In this document: positions 20,101-28,597 of the stretch, in pieces
How positions within the stretch are numbered: position 1 is the stretch's first letter
Layout: each line of letters opens with the position of its first letter
From: Thermofilum uzonense
GTDB lineage: Archaea > Thermoproteota > Thermoprotei > Thermofilales > Thermofilaceae
Assembly (NCBI RefSeq): GCF_000993805.1
Contig: NZ_CP009961.1
Coordinates: forward strand, 552,714-616,713
Length of the DNA: 64,000 bases
Direction: 5' to 3'
Position numbers and translations under genes: made by a program
Notes under the pieces: generated by a model
The model's input: only the letters and a program-made list of their open reading frames with translations
Databases searched by the model: none
Told to the model about the DNA's origin: nothing

Positions 20101-21798
20101 CAACCCCTGGAGTCAATACGTATCAGAAAAGAATGAATTGAAAGAGATTTTGCTAGCTATATAGTTTTTTCCCTTAGCTATATGTATCAGAAAAGAATGA
20201 ATTGAAAGCGAACAAGCCGGCCACGAGCAGGAAGACGTCTATGGGTATCAGAAAAGAATGAATTGAAAGCGTTGACGTGGATATTGACGCTGACTTGATT
20301 AAGTCACGTATCAGAAAAGAATGAATTGAAAGTTCATCCGTTGTGTACGCTGTATATCTCCAGTATCCAAGTATCAGAAAAGAATGAATTGAAAGAGAAA
20401 TCCCTTGGAGAGGCCTACCCGCACGTCAAAATCGTATCAGAAAAGAATGAATTGAAAGACATTCGCAATAACGTATTCATAGTCGAGGCTGGGACGGGTA
20501 TCAGAAAAGAATGAATTGAAAGAATAGCCACCGAGTGCTGGGCTAGGCGTGGCAGGTTCAAGTATCAGAAAAGAATGAATTGAAAGCACAGAGGAGGCTT
20601 TGATAATACAAAACCGTAATACTTTGTATCAGAAAAGAATGAATTGAAAGCTAATGAGAAACATATGTTATTAGCTATAGCATATTAGGTATCAGAAAAG
20701 AATGAATTGAAAGATAGTAATCTCTCATTCACTTCATGACAAACACGTTTTTGGTATCAGAAAAGAATGAATTGAAAGGCACCTTCTCGTTTAACAGTTC
20801 GACGATTGTCTTACGCGCGTATCAGAAAAGAATGAATTGAAAGTTCCTCCCAGTGGTGATGCCCACTGGCTAGCCGTCGTGAAGTATCAGAAAAGAATGA
20901 ATTGAAAGTCCGGCTCCGGTTCCGCCTCCGGAGCCAGGGAAAGGAGCTGTATCAGAAAAGAATGAATTGAAAGCGATAACGTATTCATATACTGCTTCTT
21001 CTACACTATCAGGTATCAGAAAAGAATGAATTGAAAGCGTTCTTCCCAGCTGTAGGGTGGTTCCGGCTCCCATAATTGTATCAGAAAAGAATGAATTGAA
21101 AGCGAATAACTCGAAGGCATCCTTGTACTCGTACTTCTTGTGTATCAGAAAAGAATGAATTGAAAGATGGTCCGAATTCTAGCTGTGGTATTCCATTTTC
21201 GTTTTGTATCAGAAAAGAATGAATTGAAAGACGTGCGAGCACGCGTGCCACGTAGTCGGTTGACGGCGGTATCAGAAAAGAATGAATTGAAAGCAGTTCC
21301 TCCTCTTCTTCTCCCTCAATTTTGTTACGAATGTATCAGAAAAGAATGAATTGAAAGAGGTAAAAATCGAGAAGAGGGAGGTGAAGAAGTGTATCAGAAA
21401 AGAATGAATTGAAAGTTCACTATGAACTGGTGGGGCGGCCTCGGACGTTGTAGGGTATCAGAAAAGAATGAATTGAAAGGTAGCTCTCAGAAATTAAAAC
21501 AAAGATATCGCGTGGCAGGAATGTATCAGAAAAGAATGAATTGAAAGAGGACTATGTGTTCTTGTTCAGACGTTTTTGCTTGCATGTATCAGAAAAGAAT
21601 GAATTGAAAGGCTCGAGCTGTCTTCTAGCCCATAGGAGGAAGTAGGTATCAGAGAAGAATGAATTGAAAGTTAGCTAGATCAGCTTTGATGTATACTCCT
21701 TTATGCTTTGTATTAGAAAAAATGGCTTGAAAGCGATGTCTACGTGGTGAAGGGGCGGGGGGTACGTCTTTCTGTATTGGAAGTGTATGTGTTGAAAG
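17149..21798 (+). CRISPR. CRISPR array 2, 74 repeats with a degenerate distal end
   Basis: I counted 74 copies of a 25-nt repeat starting GTATCAGAAAAG and ending GAATTGAAAG, with 73 spacers of about 33-42 nt. It differs from array 1's repeat by one base (A instead of G at position 11 in the transcribed sense) and carries the same ATTGAAAG handle. The leader is on the left. The last three repeats decay: 21646-21670 has one change, 21710-21733 is 24 nt with several changes, and 21774-21798 keeps only GTATtgGAA and the GTTGAAAG end. That is the classic trailer-end pattern and confirms the orientation. The array ends 20 nt before the stop of cmr3, so its transcript runs antisense into the cmr operon unless terminated. 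Confidence 0.99.
20145..20183 (+). repeat. Spacer 48 of array 2, identical to a spacer in array 1
   Basis: This 39-nt spacer matches the reverse complement of 4447-4485 at every base, giving the same crRNA from both arrays. It is the 48th spacer from the array 2 leader, close to the depth (42nd) of its twin in array 1. Confidence 0.95.
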
Positions 21799-21818
21799 GA
21801 GTTTTTGCTGTTTCTCTG

Positions 21819-22853
21819 CTAGGTCGGGTTTAGGGTTATTTTTAGTATTGAGGCGTATCCTGCCCTTAGTAGGGTGAGGTAGGGGTGTGGGAGGTTTTTT
21901 GCATCCTTGGTTGTCTTCTTTAAGTGTATTATTGTTCCTGGTGGTAGTGCGGGTATTATGGGTCTTCTGGTTTTTAGTACTTCGCTGTAGCCTAGGCCTA
22001 GCCTGACTACTCGTAGCTTTGCTGGCTGGCTGGGGTTGAAGCTGGGTAGGCCGGCTATGTCTTTGGATGGATTGTCGAAGTATTCGAGGCCTACCAGGTC
22101 TTTGCTGGGGAGGTAGACTGGTGTGTTTTTCGTGGGTATTAGGGGCCAGAAGCTGGTGATTATGTAGGGGCCTGGTTCGGCTGTTAAGGGGCTTTCCAGG
22201 TGGACTTGCTGGTGGTCGCCGGTGACGCGGATTGTGGCTAGTCTTCCCTCTCCCCCGAGCCTCACGGCTGTTTCGAGTGGTGGTATGTCTGGGGTGAGCT
22301 TGAAGATGAAGTCGACGCTCAGTGTCTCGCCCTTTTCGTCCGTGTAGTAGACGAGTCCCCGGCGGAAGGTGTAGCCGGGCTCCACGACCCTGTTTGGGGT
22401 GTTTGAGACGGTGTCCTTGAGGGCTATGCCGGGCTGGATGATGGTCTTGGAGTAGCCGACTATGTATTTTGGGCCGATATAAAGTGTACGTCCATCGAAG
22501 GTGGCTTTCTGCAGGGCTTCCAGGGCTACGAGTATTGTCTGCTCCCCGGCGTGGACTGGGAGGGCGAGGACTTGTTTTTGCCCCTTCCTTATCCTTATTA
22601 CGGGGCCTAGGAGTACGGGCTGGTTGTGGTTTGTGGACAGCGCGTCTACGAGGGGGGTGATTCCCATTAGGGGGTCTCTTGTCGCCGCCTCCTTGTCTAT
22701 GTGGATGGAGAGAGCTGCTCCAAGCATGCCCAGCACTGTGGAGGGCTGGGGTATTCCTATGACGGTCTGCCTGCCCATGTAGAGTGCTCCATGGTAGATC
22801 GGGGTTGAGGCGGTCCTAAATGGGCCTAAGGGTGTTATTATGAGGGTCTTCAT
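21819..22853 (-). CDS. cmr3: Cmr3, type III-B Cas5-group subunit
   Basis: Cmr3 caps the crRNA 5' end in the Cmr complex and contacts Cas10. The 344-residue protein has the family N-terminus (TLIITPLGPFRTAS), the conserved IPQPSTVLGMLGAAL helix that anchors Cmr3/Cas5 proteins, and a basic C-terminal RAMP domain. It starts with ATG overlapping the cas10 stop by 4 nt and is the last gene of the six-gene cmr operon. Its end is only 20 nt from the decayed tail of CRISPR array 2, which is transcribed towards it. Confidence 0.9.
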   Translation of the reverse strand: MKTLIITPLGPFRTASTPIYHGALYMGRQTVIGIPQPSTVLGMLGAALSIHIDKEAATRDPLMGITPLVDALSTNHNQPVLLGPVIRIRKGQKQVLALPVHAGEQTILVALEALQKATFDGRTLYIGPKYIVGYSKTIIQPGIALKDTVSNTPNRVVEPGYTFRRGLVYYTDEKGETLSVDFIFKLTPDIPPLETAVRLGGEGRLATIRVTGDHQQVHLESPLTAEPGPYIITSFWPLIPTKNTPVYLPSKDLVGLEYFDNPSKDIAGLPSFNPSQPAKLRVVRLGLGYSEVLKTRRPIIPALPPGTIIHLKKTTKDAKNLPHPYLTLLRAGYASILKITLNPT

Positions 22854-25800
22854 GGTATCACCCTTAACAGCTTGACGAGTTTCAAGTATTCTAGTAGGAG
22901 GGGTTGTAAACTGTCATGGGTTTGACTGAATATAGAGTATAATTGCGTGTACCAGCGCCCCCCTCCGTACAACTCTTGGATTAAATCGGCGACTTTAAGA
23001 GCGGTTTTCTCCTCGTCTTGCTTGATTTGAATGTTCCTGGCGGCGATGTACGAGGCTAAGCGTCTCATGCTTGTCCCATTTAACGGTAAGAGGGCGAGGA
23101 CTTCACCATAGGATCGCGCGAAGTCGTCTGGCAGGCTACTCGATACGACGTGGAGCGTGAGGGCGGCGTAAAGGCGTGCAAGGCTTTCCATGACTTCCAC
23201 ATCCACAGGTATTCTTCTACCGTCATCCAGTACGCTCATAGGGAAGACTGCTCTAACAGCTGACCTTGAGGACGTGAAGACGACTGTGTCCTTGTACCAC
23301 TCACTGCCGTCTTTTTTCCAGTGCGCCTTCTTCGCGTCCTCCTCCAAAGCTAGCTGTGTCTGAGAGATCTCATCGCTCATGAGGTCGAAGAGGCTTGCTA
23401 CCCGGACGGAAAGGCTCCTGCCTGTAGGGATCGCAGATACTAGGGGTAGCCCGTTTACACGGTGGAAGAAGTTCTCGCCACGGTAGTTCCGCCTCAGGAT
23501 CAGGGTGGCGGGTAGTACGTCTACGGGTGCTAGAGCTACTACGTCGTCGCCTCCGGCGAATATCAGTGCTCCGTGCAGGTCTTTCTTGACCGTGACCACG
23601 TCCTTTAGAGAGGTTATGACTAGGGCTAGGGTTATGGCCGCCTTCAATGTTGGGGAGTTAACAATCGCGTTCGCGTCAGCCAGGATCTTGTCGAGTAGCA
23701 TGTACATCTTTCGATAGCTCTCCTTCACGTCTGCAAGTGCCTTGGACGTTAAGGGTTGTCCCTTCTTCTCGATGAGGTCTACGATGCCGGTGTAGTACTC
23801 GGTGCGTTTTAGTGGTAGGCGTCCGCTGTGAAGCATGCCTATGCCGTCTGCGTCCCCGTAAATTATGAGGTACCTCGTCCTGACCTCGAGTATTTTGCGT
23901 ACTACGTCTTCTCTCGCCTCGGAGACCCCCATCAAGTTAGACAGGAAGGACATGTATGCTTTTGAACGCCCTAAATCCTTGAGGAAAACTCTCGCAACGT
24001 GATCGTACCGGTTTTGATGCTGGTCCCGGACGGCGAGCCAGACGCTCTCTGAGAGCCTGGCGAGGAATTCCTCGAAGCTTAATTGAAGCTTTGTCCGTTG
24101 TACAAGGATGGAGTGGGCCATGTCGAGGTTTCGGGTCATTCCGCCGTTGGGGCCAAAGGCCAACAGCACTGCGAGTTCAGAGGAATCGTTCACCCGGGGG
24201 GCCTCGATCCTTAGAAGCCCAGCAAGTTTCATAGCTACCTTGTCGAAATCGACAAGACTCTTAAGCCTCGAGACGTAGAATTCCAGGGCTACGTCGTCGG
24301 TAGACTGGAAGCTTTTCTCTCGTTTAGCGATGTAGACGGCTCGCTTGAGAATACAGTATGGGCCGAGTGCCTCGCCTGGCTTAAAGTAATAGTACAGCTT
24401 TTCGGCGAGTGTTTGCAATAATTGATTGGGTTCTCCCTTGAGGGTCTTGCAGAAATCCTCTAGGATTTGGCTTAGATCTTCGGGGTGGAAAGTTAACTCG
24501 AAGCCTTTGAAACTCTTCCTGAGCCTTAGAACAGCGGGTTCAACGCCACATTGAGTGCAGGGAATCCAGTCCTCATAGCTCTGAGAGTAGATGGGCCTAA
24601 ACGCGGCGTCCTCGAGGATCCAGAAAGTCCTAGGGACAGGGGTTGACGTGAGGGTCGGCCTGCGGGAAAGCCCTTCAAGCGAGGCGTGGAATACAAGAGT
24701 CCTTGCAAGTTCTTCTACTCCATCCAGGCCGAGTTTTGAGGCCTGGGGGTTTAGCCCTAGATTGGTGCAGGCTTCGGCACTGCCCTTTAGGCAGTCGATT
24801 ATCTCGCCATATATTTCCTCGACGTCAACTATGGAAACGCGTACACCTGTCGGAGGCTGTGATATTATGTCATAGTAACGCTTTAGAAGTCTGAGTGGTA
24901 ATAGCTTGGCGCAGCCTTCGACGCTCGTATCAGCTGCTTGGGTTTGGGCGTCAGCCTGGGCTACACGTTTCGAAGGCTCCGTCGTTATCTCAGCTAATAT
25001 CTCGTCTACTATCTCCTTCCAGGACTCCTGGAAGAGTTCTGTGATCCTGCTAGCAACGCTTTCAGGCGTGTCTGTCCAGTGAATGCCCTTGGGAAGAACC
25101 AGGAGGAGTGTTGCCGGGATGATGGGTTGTTGAATCCATTCCTCTAACTCTAGGCTAGCGCCTGTAAGCCTCTCGATTAGCTGACCCGTAATCCGTTCAA
25201 CCTGCTTTATCACGTCATCGGCTTTCTCACCGAGGTTTTCTCTTAAGATTCTCGGCAGGTACTTTAAGAGGAAGTATGGATTCATCCTTGGGGTGGGACT
25301 TATGAGCACGTCGGGGCCGAACTCGCTGATGAGTTTTTCAGCGAGCCTCCACATGACGTTTGACAAGAGCCAGCTACCAGCCCAGTAATCACCTGTCTTC
25401 CTCGCTGGGTCTATGAAGGAGTGGACTCCGGGGAAGTCCACTAGAACAAGAAAGCCCCTTATGGGCTTGTCTGGTGTTGGGTTGGCTACGAGGTTGACCA
25501 TGGAGGCTGTAGCGTACAGGTGGTCGAATATTGTGTGGGTGGGGACCCTTGTATCGGCTAGGGTGGGCGGGAGCTCCTTAAGATAGTATAAGGGCTCGTA
25601 GAGGGCGTAGAGGAGCGTATAGGCCAGCCTAAGCCTGATATCGTCTTTGTCTTGGTTCACGGAGTCTAACGTCTGCTTTATGATTTTCTTTAGTTCTTCT
25701 ATTACCTCTAGGGTTTTCTTCTTTGCATCTTGAAGAGGGATTGAAGGTATGTCCTCGCTGATCCTGGTGTCAAAAATGTTGGCGATTGAGTCCAGAGCAA

Positions 25801-26056
25801 TGGCTCCTGTCTCGTAGTAGGGGCCTAGTACCCAACGATCGAAGCCCGCAGCTATAACGTCGGCGTTGTTGGCTATATTCTCGAACTTGTCCAGGTCGCT
25901 CCCCTCTAGCGGAATCTGCGCGAGCAGAGCTTGCCTGAGCAGCCTAGCTTCCTCCTTGTGGTTGACGCGTTCTCGAATGCAGAGGGACTTGTACGGTGGG
26001 TCGTGGAGTAATGCTTTGAGCTTTATAATGAAGAGCTGGCTAGGAGACGTGCTCAT
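22850..26056 (-). CDS. cas10: Cas10/Cmr2 with an intact GGDD palm
   Basis: Cas10 is the large subunit of the Cmr complex. On target-RNA binding its palm domain can make cyclic oligoadenylate. The 1068-residue protein opens with KALLHDPPYKS (residues 14-24), the reduced HD-like motif typical of Cmr2, then a zinc-ribbon CTQCG near residue 500. The first palm follows (YGDADGIG near 733) and the second palm has AGGDDVVAL, with GGDD at about 835-838. Both palm motifs look complete, so signalling activity is likely, whereas DNase activity from the N-terminal domain is doubtful. Overlaps of 4 nt on both sides show tight coupling with cmr6 and cmr3. Confidence 0.95.
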   Translation of the reverse strand: MSTSPSQLFIIKLKALLHDPPYKSLCIRERVNHKEEARLLRQALLAQIPLEGSDLDKFENIANNADVIAAGFDRWVLGPYYETGAIALDSIANIFDTRISEDIPSIPLQDAKKKTLEVIEELKKIIKQTLDSVNQDKDDIRLRLAYTLLYALYEPLYYLKELPPTLADTRVPTHTIFDHLYATASMVNLVANPTPDKPIRGFLVLVDFPGVHSFIDPARKTGDYWAGSWLLSNVMWRLAEKLISEFGPDVLISPTPRMNPYFLLKYLPRILRENLGEKADDVIKQVERITGQLIERLTGASLELEEWIQQPIIPATLLLVLPKGIHWTDTPESVASRITELFQESWKEIVDEILAEITTEPSKRVAQADAQTQAADTSVEGCAKLLPLRLLKRYYDIISQPPTGVRVSIVDVEEIYGEIIDCLKGSAEACTNLGLNPQASKLGLDGVEELARTLVFHASLEGLSRRPTLTSTPVPRTFWILEDAAFRPIYSQSYEDWIPCTQCGVEPAVLRLRKSFKGFELTFHPEDLSQILEDFCKTLKGEPNQLLQTLAEKLYYYFKPGEALGPYCILKRAVYIAKREKSFQSTDDVALEFYVSRLKSLVDFDKVAMKLAGLLRIEAPRVNDSSELAVLLAFGPNGGMTRNLDMAHSILVQRTKLQLSFEEFLARLSESVWLAVRDQHQNRYDHVARVFLKDLGRSKAYMSFLSNLMGVSEAREDVVRKILEVRTRYLIIYGDADGIGMLHSGRLPLKRTEYYTGIVDLIEKKGQPLTSKALADVKESYRKMYMLLDKILADANAIVNSPTLKAAITLALVITSLKDVVTVKKDLHGALIFAGGDDVVALAPVDVLPATLILRRNYRGENFFHRVNGLPLVSAIPTGRSLSVRVASLFDLMSDEISQTQLALEEDAKKAHWKKDGSEWYKDTVVFTSSRSAVRAVFPMSVLDDGRRIPVDVEVMESLARLYAALTLHVVSSSLPDDFARSYGEVLALLPLNGTSMRRLASYIAARNIQIKQDEEKTALKVADLIQELYGGGRWYTQLYSIFSQTHDSLQPLLLEYLKLVKLLRVIP

Positions 26057-26943
26057 GCTTTCGTCACCTTTTTCTCAATCAGGCTGACCTTTACGTAACC
26101 ATAGCCTAGGCTCGTCTTCGCTCCCAGTCCTTGGCTGAGAGCCATGCTAATCGTGTTTGGTAAATCCGTGAGTATACACTCCGGGTTTTTGCTGGGTTTG
26201 GAATCCATGGCCATGACCATTGCGAAAGTCACGCCTTTAGCAACCGTGGGGTATACTATGGGTCTGGGCTTCACGCTGGTTTCGTCGATCCTCCCTTCTA
26301 GCTCTACATAATGTGGGGTTATAACGTCTGGCTCCAGCAGTGCTTTATCAACCTTCACTGGCACCGCGTCGAAGAAGATAAGCAAGCCCTTGTAGTCCTG
26401 GTTCCCGAGAAGTTGCTCAGTGTCGATCCCGCAGAGCTCCTTCCTGTCATGGGATCTAATGAATGCTCTAACGACGCCCTTTAAAGTAGAAGAGGGTATG
26501 TAGGGGAGGTTCAGCAAGGGATGCCATGCAAGCCCAATCTCCAACGGCATATAGGGGTTCTTCGTGTGGACGATGAGCCTGGAGTCCGTTTTCACGTCGA
26601 AACGGAAAACAAAGTCGAAGAGCTCGCTCGCGAGCTTGTAGACCTCCTGAACCCATTGGGAAGCCTCACCGAGTAACGGCGCGATTTTATCTGGGCTGAA
26701 CTCCTGGTAGAGGCTCTTGGAAAGGCTCTTCGAGAAGCTCGTAGTCAGCATTTCCAGCGGTTGTCGTTTAGACGCTTCGTCCCTTCCCGGAGTAAGGGAA
26801 ATCTTTCCTTCGAGGTCAAGTATTGCGGTCTCGGTTAACTTTCTTGTTATGAAGGAGTAGATGTTCGAGTTGACCCCGTACTTCTTTAACTCCTGTTTGA
26901 TGAACTCTTCCAGAGGAATATGCTTCTGATGCCTACTACTCAT
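26053..26943 (-). CDS. cmr6: Cmr6, type III-B backbone subunit
   Basis: Cmr6 is a Cas7-group RAMP subunit near the 3' end of the crRNA. The N-terminus is a helical extension; the core has GLAWHPLLNLPYIPSSTLKG followed by VVRAFIRS, the Cmr6 hallmark, then GLLIFFDAVPV and the C-terminal glycine-rich GLGAKTSLGYGYVKV. The open frame extends another 41 codons upstream, but that part is a shadow of GC-rich cmr1. The ATG at 26943 overlaps the cmr1 stop as TAATG and is chosen. Length is then 296 residues. Confidence 0.92.
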   Translation of the reverse strand: MSSRHQKHIPLEEFIKQELKKYGVNSNIYSFITRKLTETAILDLEGKISLTPGRDEASKRQPLEMLTTSFSKSLSKSLYQEFSPDKIAPLLGEASQWVQEVYKLASELFDFVFRFDVKTDSRLIVHTKNPYMPLEIGLAWHPLLNLPYIPSSTLKGVVRAFIRSHDRKELCGIDTEQLLGNQDYKGLLIFFDAVPVKVDKALLEPDVITPHYVELEGRIDETSVKPRPIVYPTVAKGVTFAMVMAMDSKPSKNPECILTDLPNTISMALSQGLGAKTSLGYGYVKVSLIEKKVTKA

Positions 26944-28130
26944 TAAGGCCACACCCCGCTGGGGCTCGCACCTAGGTACTTCCACAGCTCGCCGAGCGCG
27001 TCCCCTAGGGCCTTTGCGATGAGTTTCTCGTCCACCGTCAGCTGCTGACTCCCGGCCCCGACCCACTTGAGCTTCGCCGGCCAGTCCGCCGAGGCGAACA
27101 CTGAGATGTAGGCTCCCCCGCCGAAGATGTGTCGAGCTCCATGGTAAGCCACGAAGATGGGGGAGGCCCTCCGCTCCGCACGCCCCCCTATGAAGTACCC
27201 GGTTCCCTTCTGGCTCCTCGGGAGGCCCAGGATCCAGGCCTCTAGGGCGGCCCTCAGCGGGTCCTGGGACCTGGAGCTGCCGGTCAGTTTTCTGCTTCTC
27301 TCGCTCCTCACGAAAAAGTTGTGGAGGTCGACCCAGTTGACCCCCTCGACTCTGTACAGCGAGAAGGGCTGCACGCCTGCGACTTGGTTTTTGGCTACGG
27401 AGGGCACCGGCGGCAGGCCTCGCCCCTCGCGGGGCTTGAGTTCCGCGTGCCGCCCAACGACCTCCTGGGCGAGCTCGTAAGCCTCGTCCAAGAGGGATCT
27501 TAGGTTCTTCCCGACGGTGAGGCCCTCGACCCTGACTACGTCCAGCGAGCCCAGTCCCTTCCTCGACGCCTTGCCGACCCCTGAGATGCTGAGCGCCAGG
27601 AGAAGCGCCCTGAGTGCCAGCTCCTCACCCTTCCTGTCCTCTTTCGACGCGCCTGGGACTCGCTCAACCACGAGCCTAAAGGTTCCTCCCTCGAAGTACC
27701 GGACGGACTTCCTGCCGAGGGTCAGCAAGGCCAGCCTCTGCAGCCTAACCTGCCTCCCTCTCACGGTGATGGAAGGGCCATCCGTGCTCTCCACGCGGGG
27801 CCTGCGCACGACCTCCACCCTTAACCTGAACCTTGAGACCGCACCCTCGCCGCTCCCCCCGGCGTAGCCCAGGCCCATATCCCTGCCGACTATCTGCGAG
27901 ACGACGCCTACCTCCTGCTTGGTGGGCCTCCTCACGACGTCGCCGCCCGGCTCGCCGCAGAGGAGGCCGAGGTCGTACAGCGCGCCCGCCACGAGCGCCC
28001 TCGCGAACCATCTCCACACGCCCTTGATGCTCGTGGGCCTGAGGAAGTTCAGCTCGTCGACAAGCCCCGGCTCGTAGTGCCCCACGAGGGCGGGCGTGCT
28101 CTGCTCGAGCTCTATTACGAGGCTACTCAT
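26943..28130 (-). CDS. cmr1: Cmr1, type III-B crRNA 3'-end subunit
   Basis: Cmr1 binds the 3' end of the crRNA. The 395-residue protein begins SLVIELEQSTPALVGHYEPG and has the conserved LRPTSIKGVWRWFARAL block (about residues 31-47), which defines Cmr1, followed by a double RAMP fold. The gene is much richer in G and C than cmr4, cmr5 and cas10 around it, particularly at third positions, and also gives long spurious frames on other strands for that reason. It overlaps cmr5 by 8 nt and cmr6 by 1 nt, so it is still translationally coupled despite its foreign look. Confidence 0.92.
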   Translation of the reverse strand: MSSLVIELEQSTPALVGHYEPGLVDELNFLRPTSIKGVWRWFARALVAGALYDLGLLCGEPGGDVVRRPTKQEVGVVSQIVGRDMGLGYAGGSGEGAVSRFRLRVEVVRRPRVESTDGPSITVRGRQVRLQRLALLTLGRKSVRYFEGGTFRLVVERVPGASKEDRKGEELALRALLLALSISGVGKASRKGLGSLDVVRVEGLTVGKNLRSLLDEAYELAQEVVGRHAELKPREGRGLPPVPSVAKNQVAGVQPFSLYRVEGVNWVDLHNFFVRSERSRKLTGSSRSQDPLRAALEAWILGLPRSQKGTGYFIGGRAERRASPIFVAYHGARHIFGGGAYISVFASADWPAKLKWVGAGSQQLTVDEKLIAKALGDALGELWKYLGASPSGVWP

Positions 28131-28587
28131 GGATGTACGCCTCTGCGAATCTTTTCAGCCATATTGCCATTCTAGCAAGGATTTTCTCGGCGTATGTGTT
28201 CCCTTGTAGTTCCCTGATGGCTTCACTCAACTTGTTTGAACTGAGGATCCCTGTCTTCTTTAAAACGTATAGGAGGAGTGAGCCGTAAATTGCGTATCCC
28301 TTATCATCACTCTTTTCAACGCCGAGCTTTTTAGAATAGTCATGGTCCTCGCATATTCTCGTTATTTCCCCGACGTCCTTCACGGACAACGCTGTCTCTA
28401 AAGCGTAGGCGCTGCTACGGGCGGCTGCCACGCTGATAACATAGCTCGCCCCGCTCGTAAACAGGTCAGATATCATGTTCCTTGCTCTCGCCCTGAAGCT
28501 GCTTTTCACATCTTCACTGCATTTGGTGGTGACTGCCTCGACAGCGTTAAGGGCGAGCTCCATAATATCCTTCTCGCTTATGCTCAA
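28123..28587 (-). CDS. cmr5: Cmr5, type III-B small subunit
   Basis: Cmr5 is the helical small subunit that lines the target-RNA channel. The 154-residue product is nearly all alpha-helical, with the Cmr5-like central block FRARARNMISDLFTSG and a C-terminal helix ILARMAIWLKRFAEAY. It sits between cmr4 and cmr1, 10 nt after the former, and starts with ATG. The assignment rests on size, helical character and operon position. Confidence 0.85.
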   Translation of the reverse strand: MSISEKDIMELALNAVEAVTTKCSEDVKSSFRARARNMISDLFTSGASYVISVAAARSSAYALETALSVKDVGEITRICEDHDYSKKLGVEKSDDKGYAIYGSLLLYVLKKTGILSSNKLSEAIRELQGNTYAEKILARMAIWLKRFAEAYIHE

Positions 28588-28597
28588 GGCGACTCAC

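Noticed and set aside
18310-20688. Two array 2 spacers sharing TAGCTATAGCATAT
   Set aside because: Low-complexity 14-nt match, not beyond chance.
20434-21012. Two array 2 spacers sharing ATAACGTATTCATA (20459-20497 and 20974-21012)
   Set aside because: A 14-nt AT-rich match among about 185 spacers could easily arise by chance; not reported as related protospacers.
17441-21349. Apparent proteins with SEKNELK or FNSFFSDT repeats
   Set aside because: Same artefact from array 2 repeats.
26944-27066. N-terminal extension of Cmr6 by 41 residues
   Set aside because: It is Arg/Gly-rich shadow of cmr1; the ATG overlapping the cmr1 stop is a better start.
26945-28027. Long plus- and minus-strand alternative frames over cmr1
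   Set aside because: High GC content of cmr1 removes stop codons; the frames have no start signals and cmr1 is certain.
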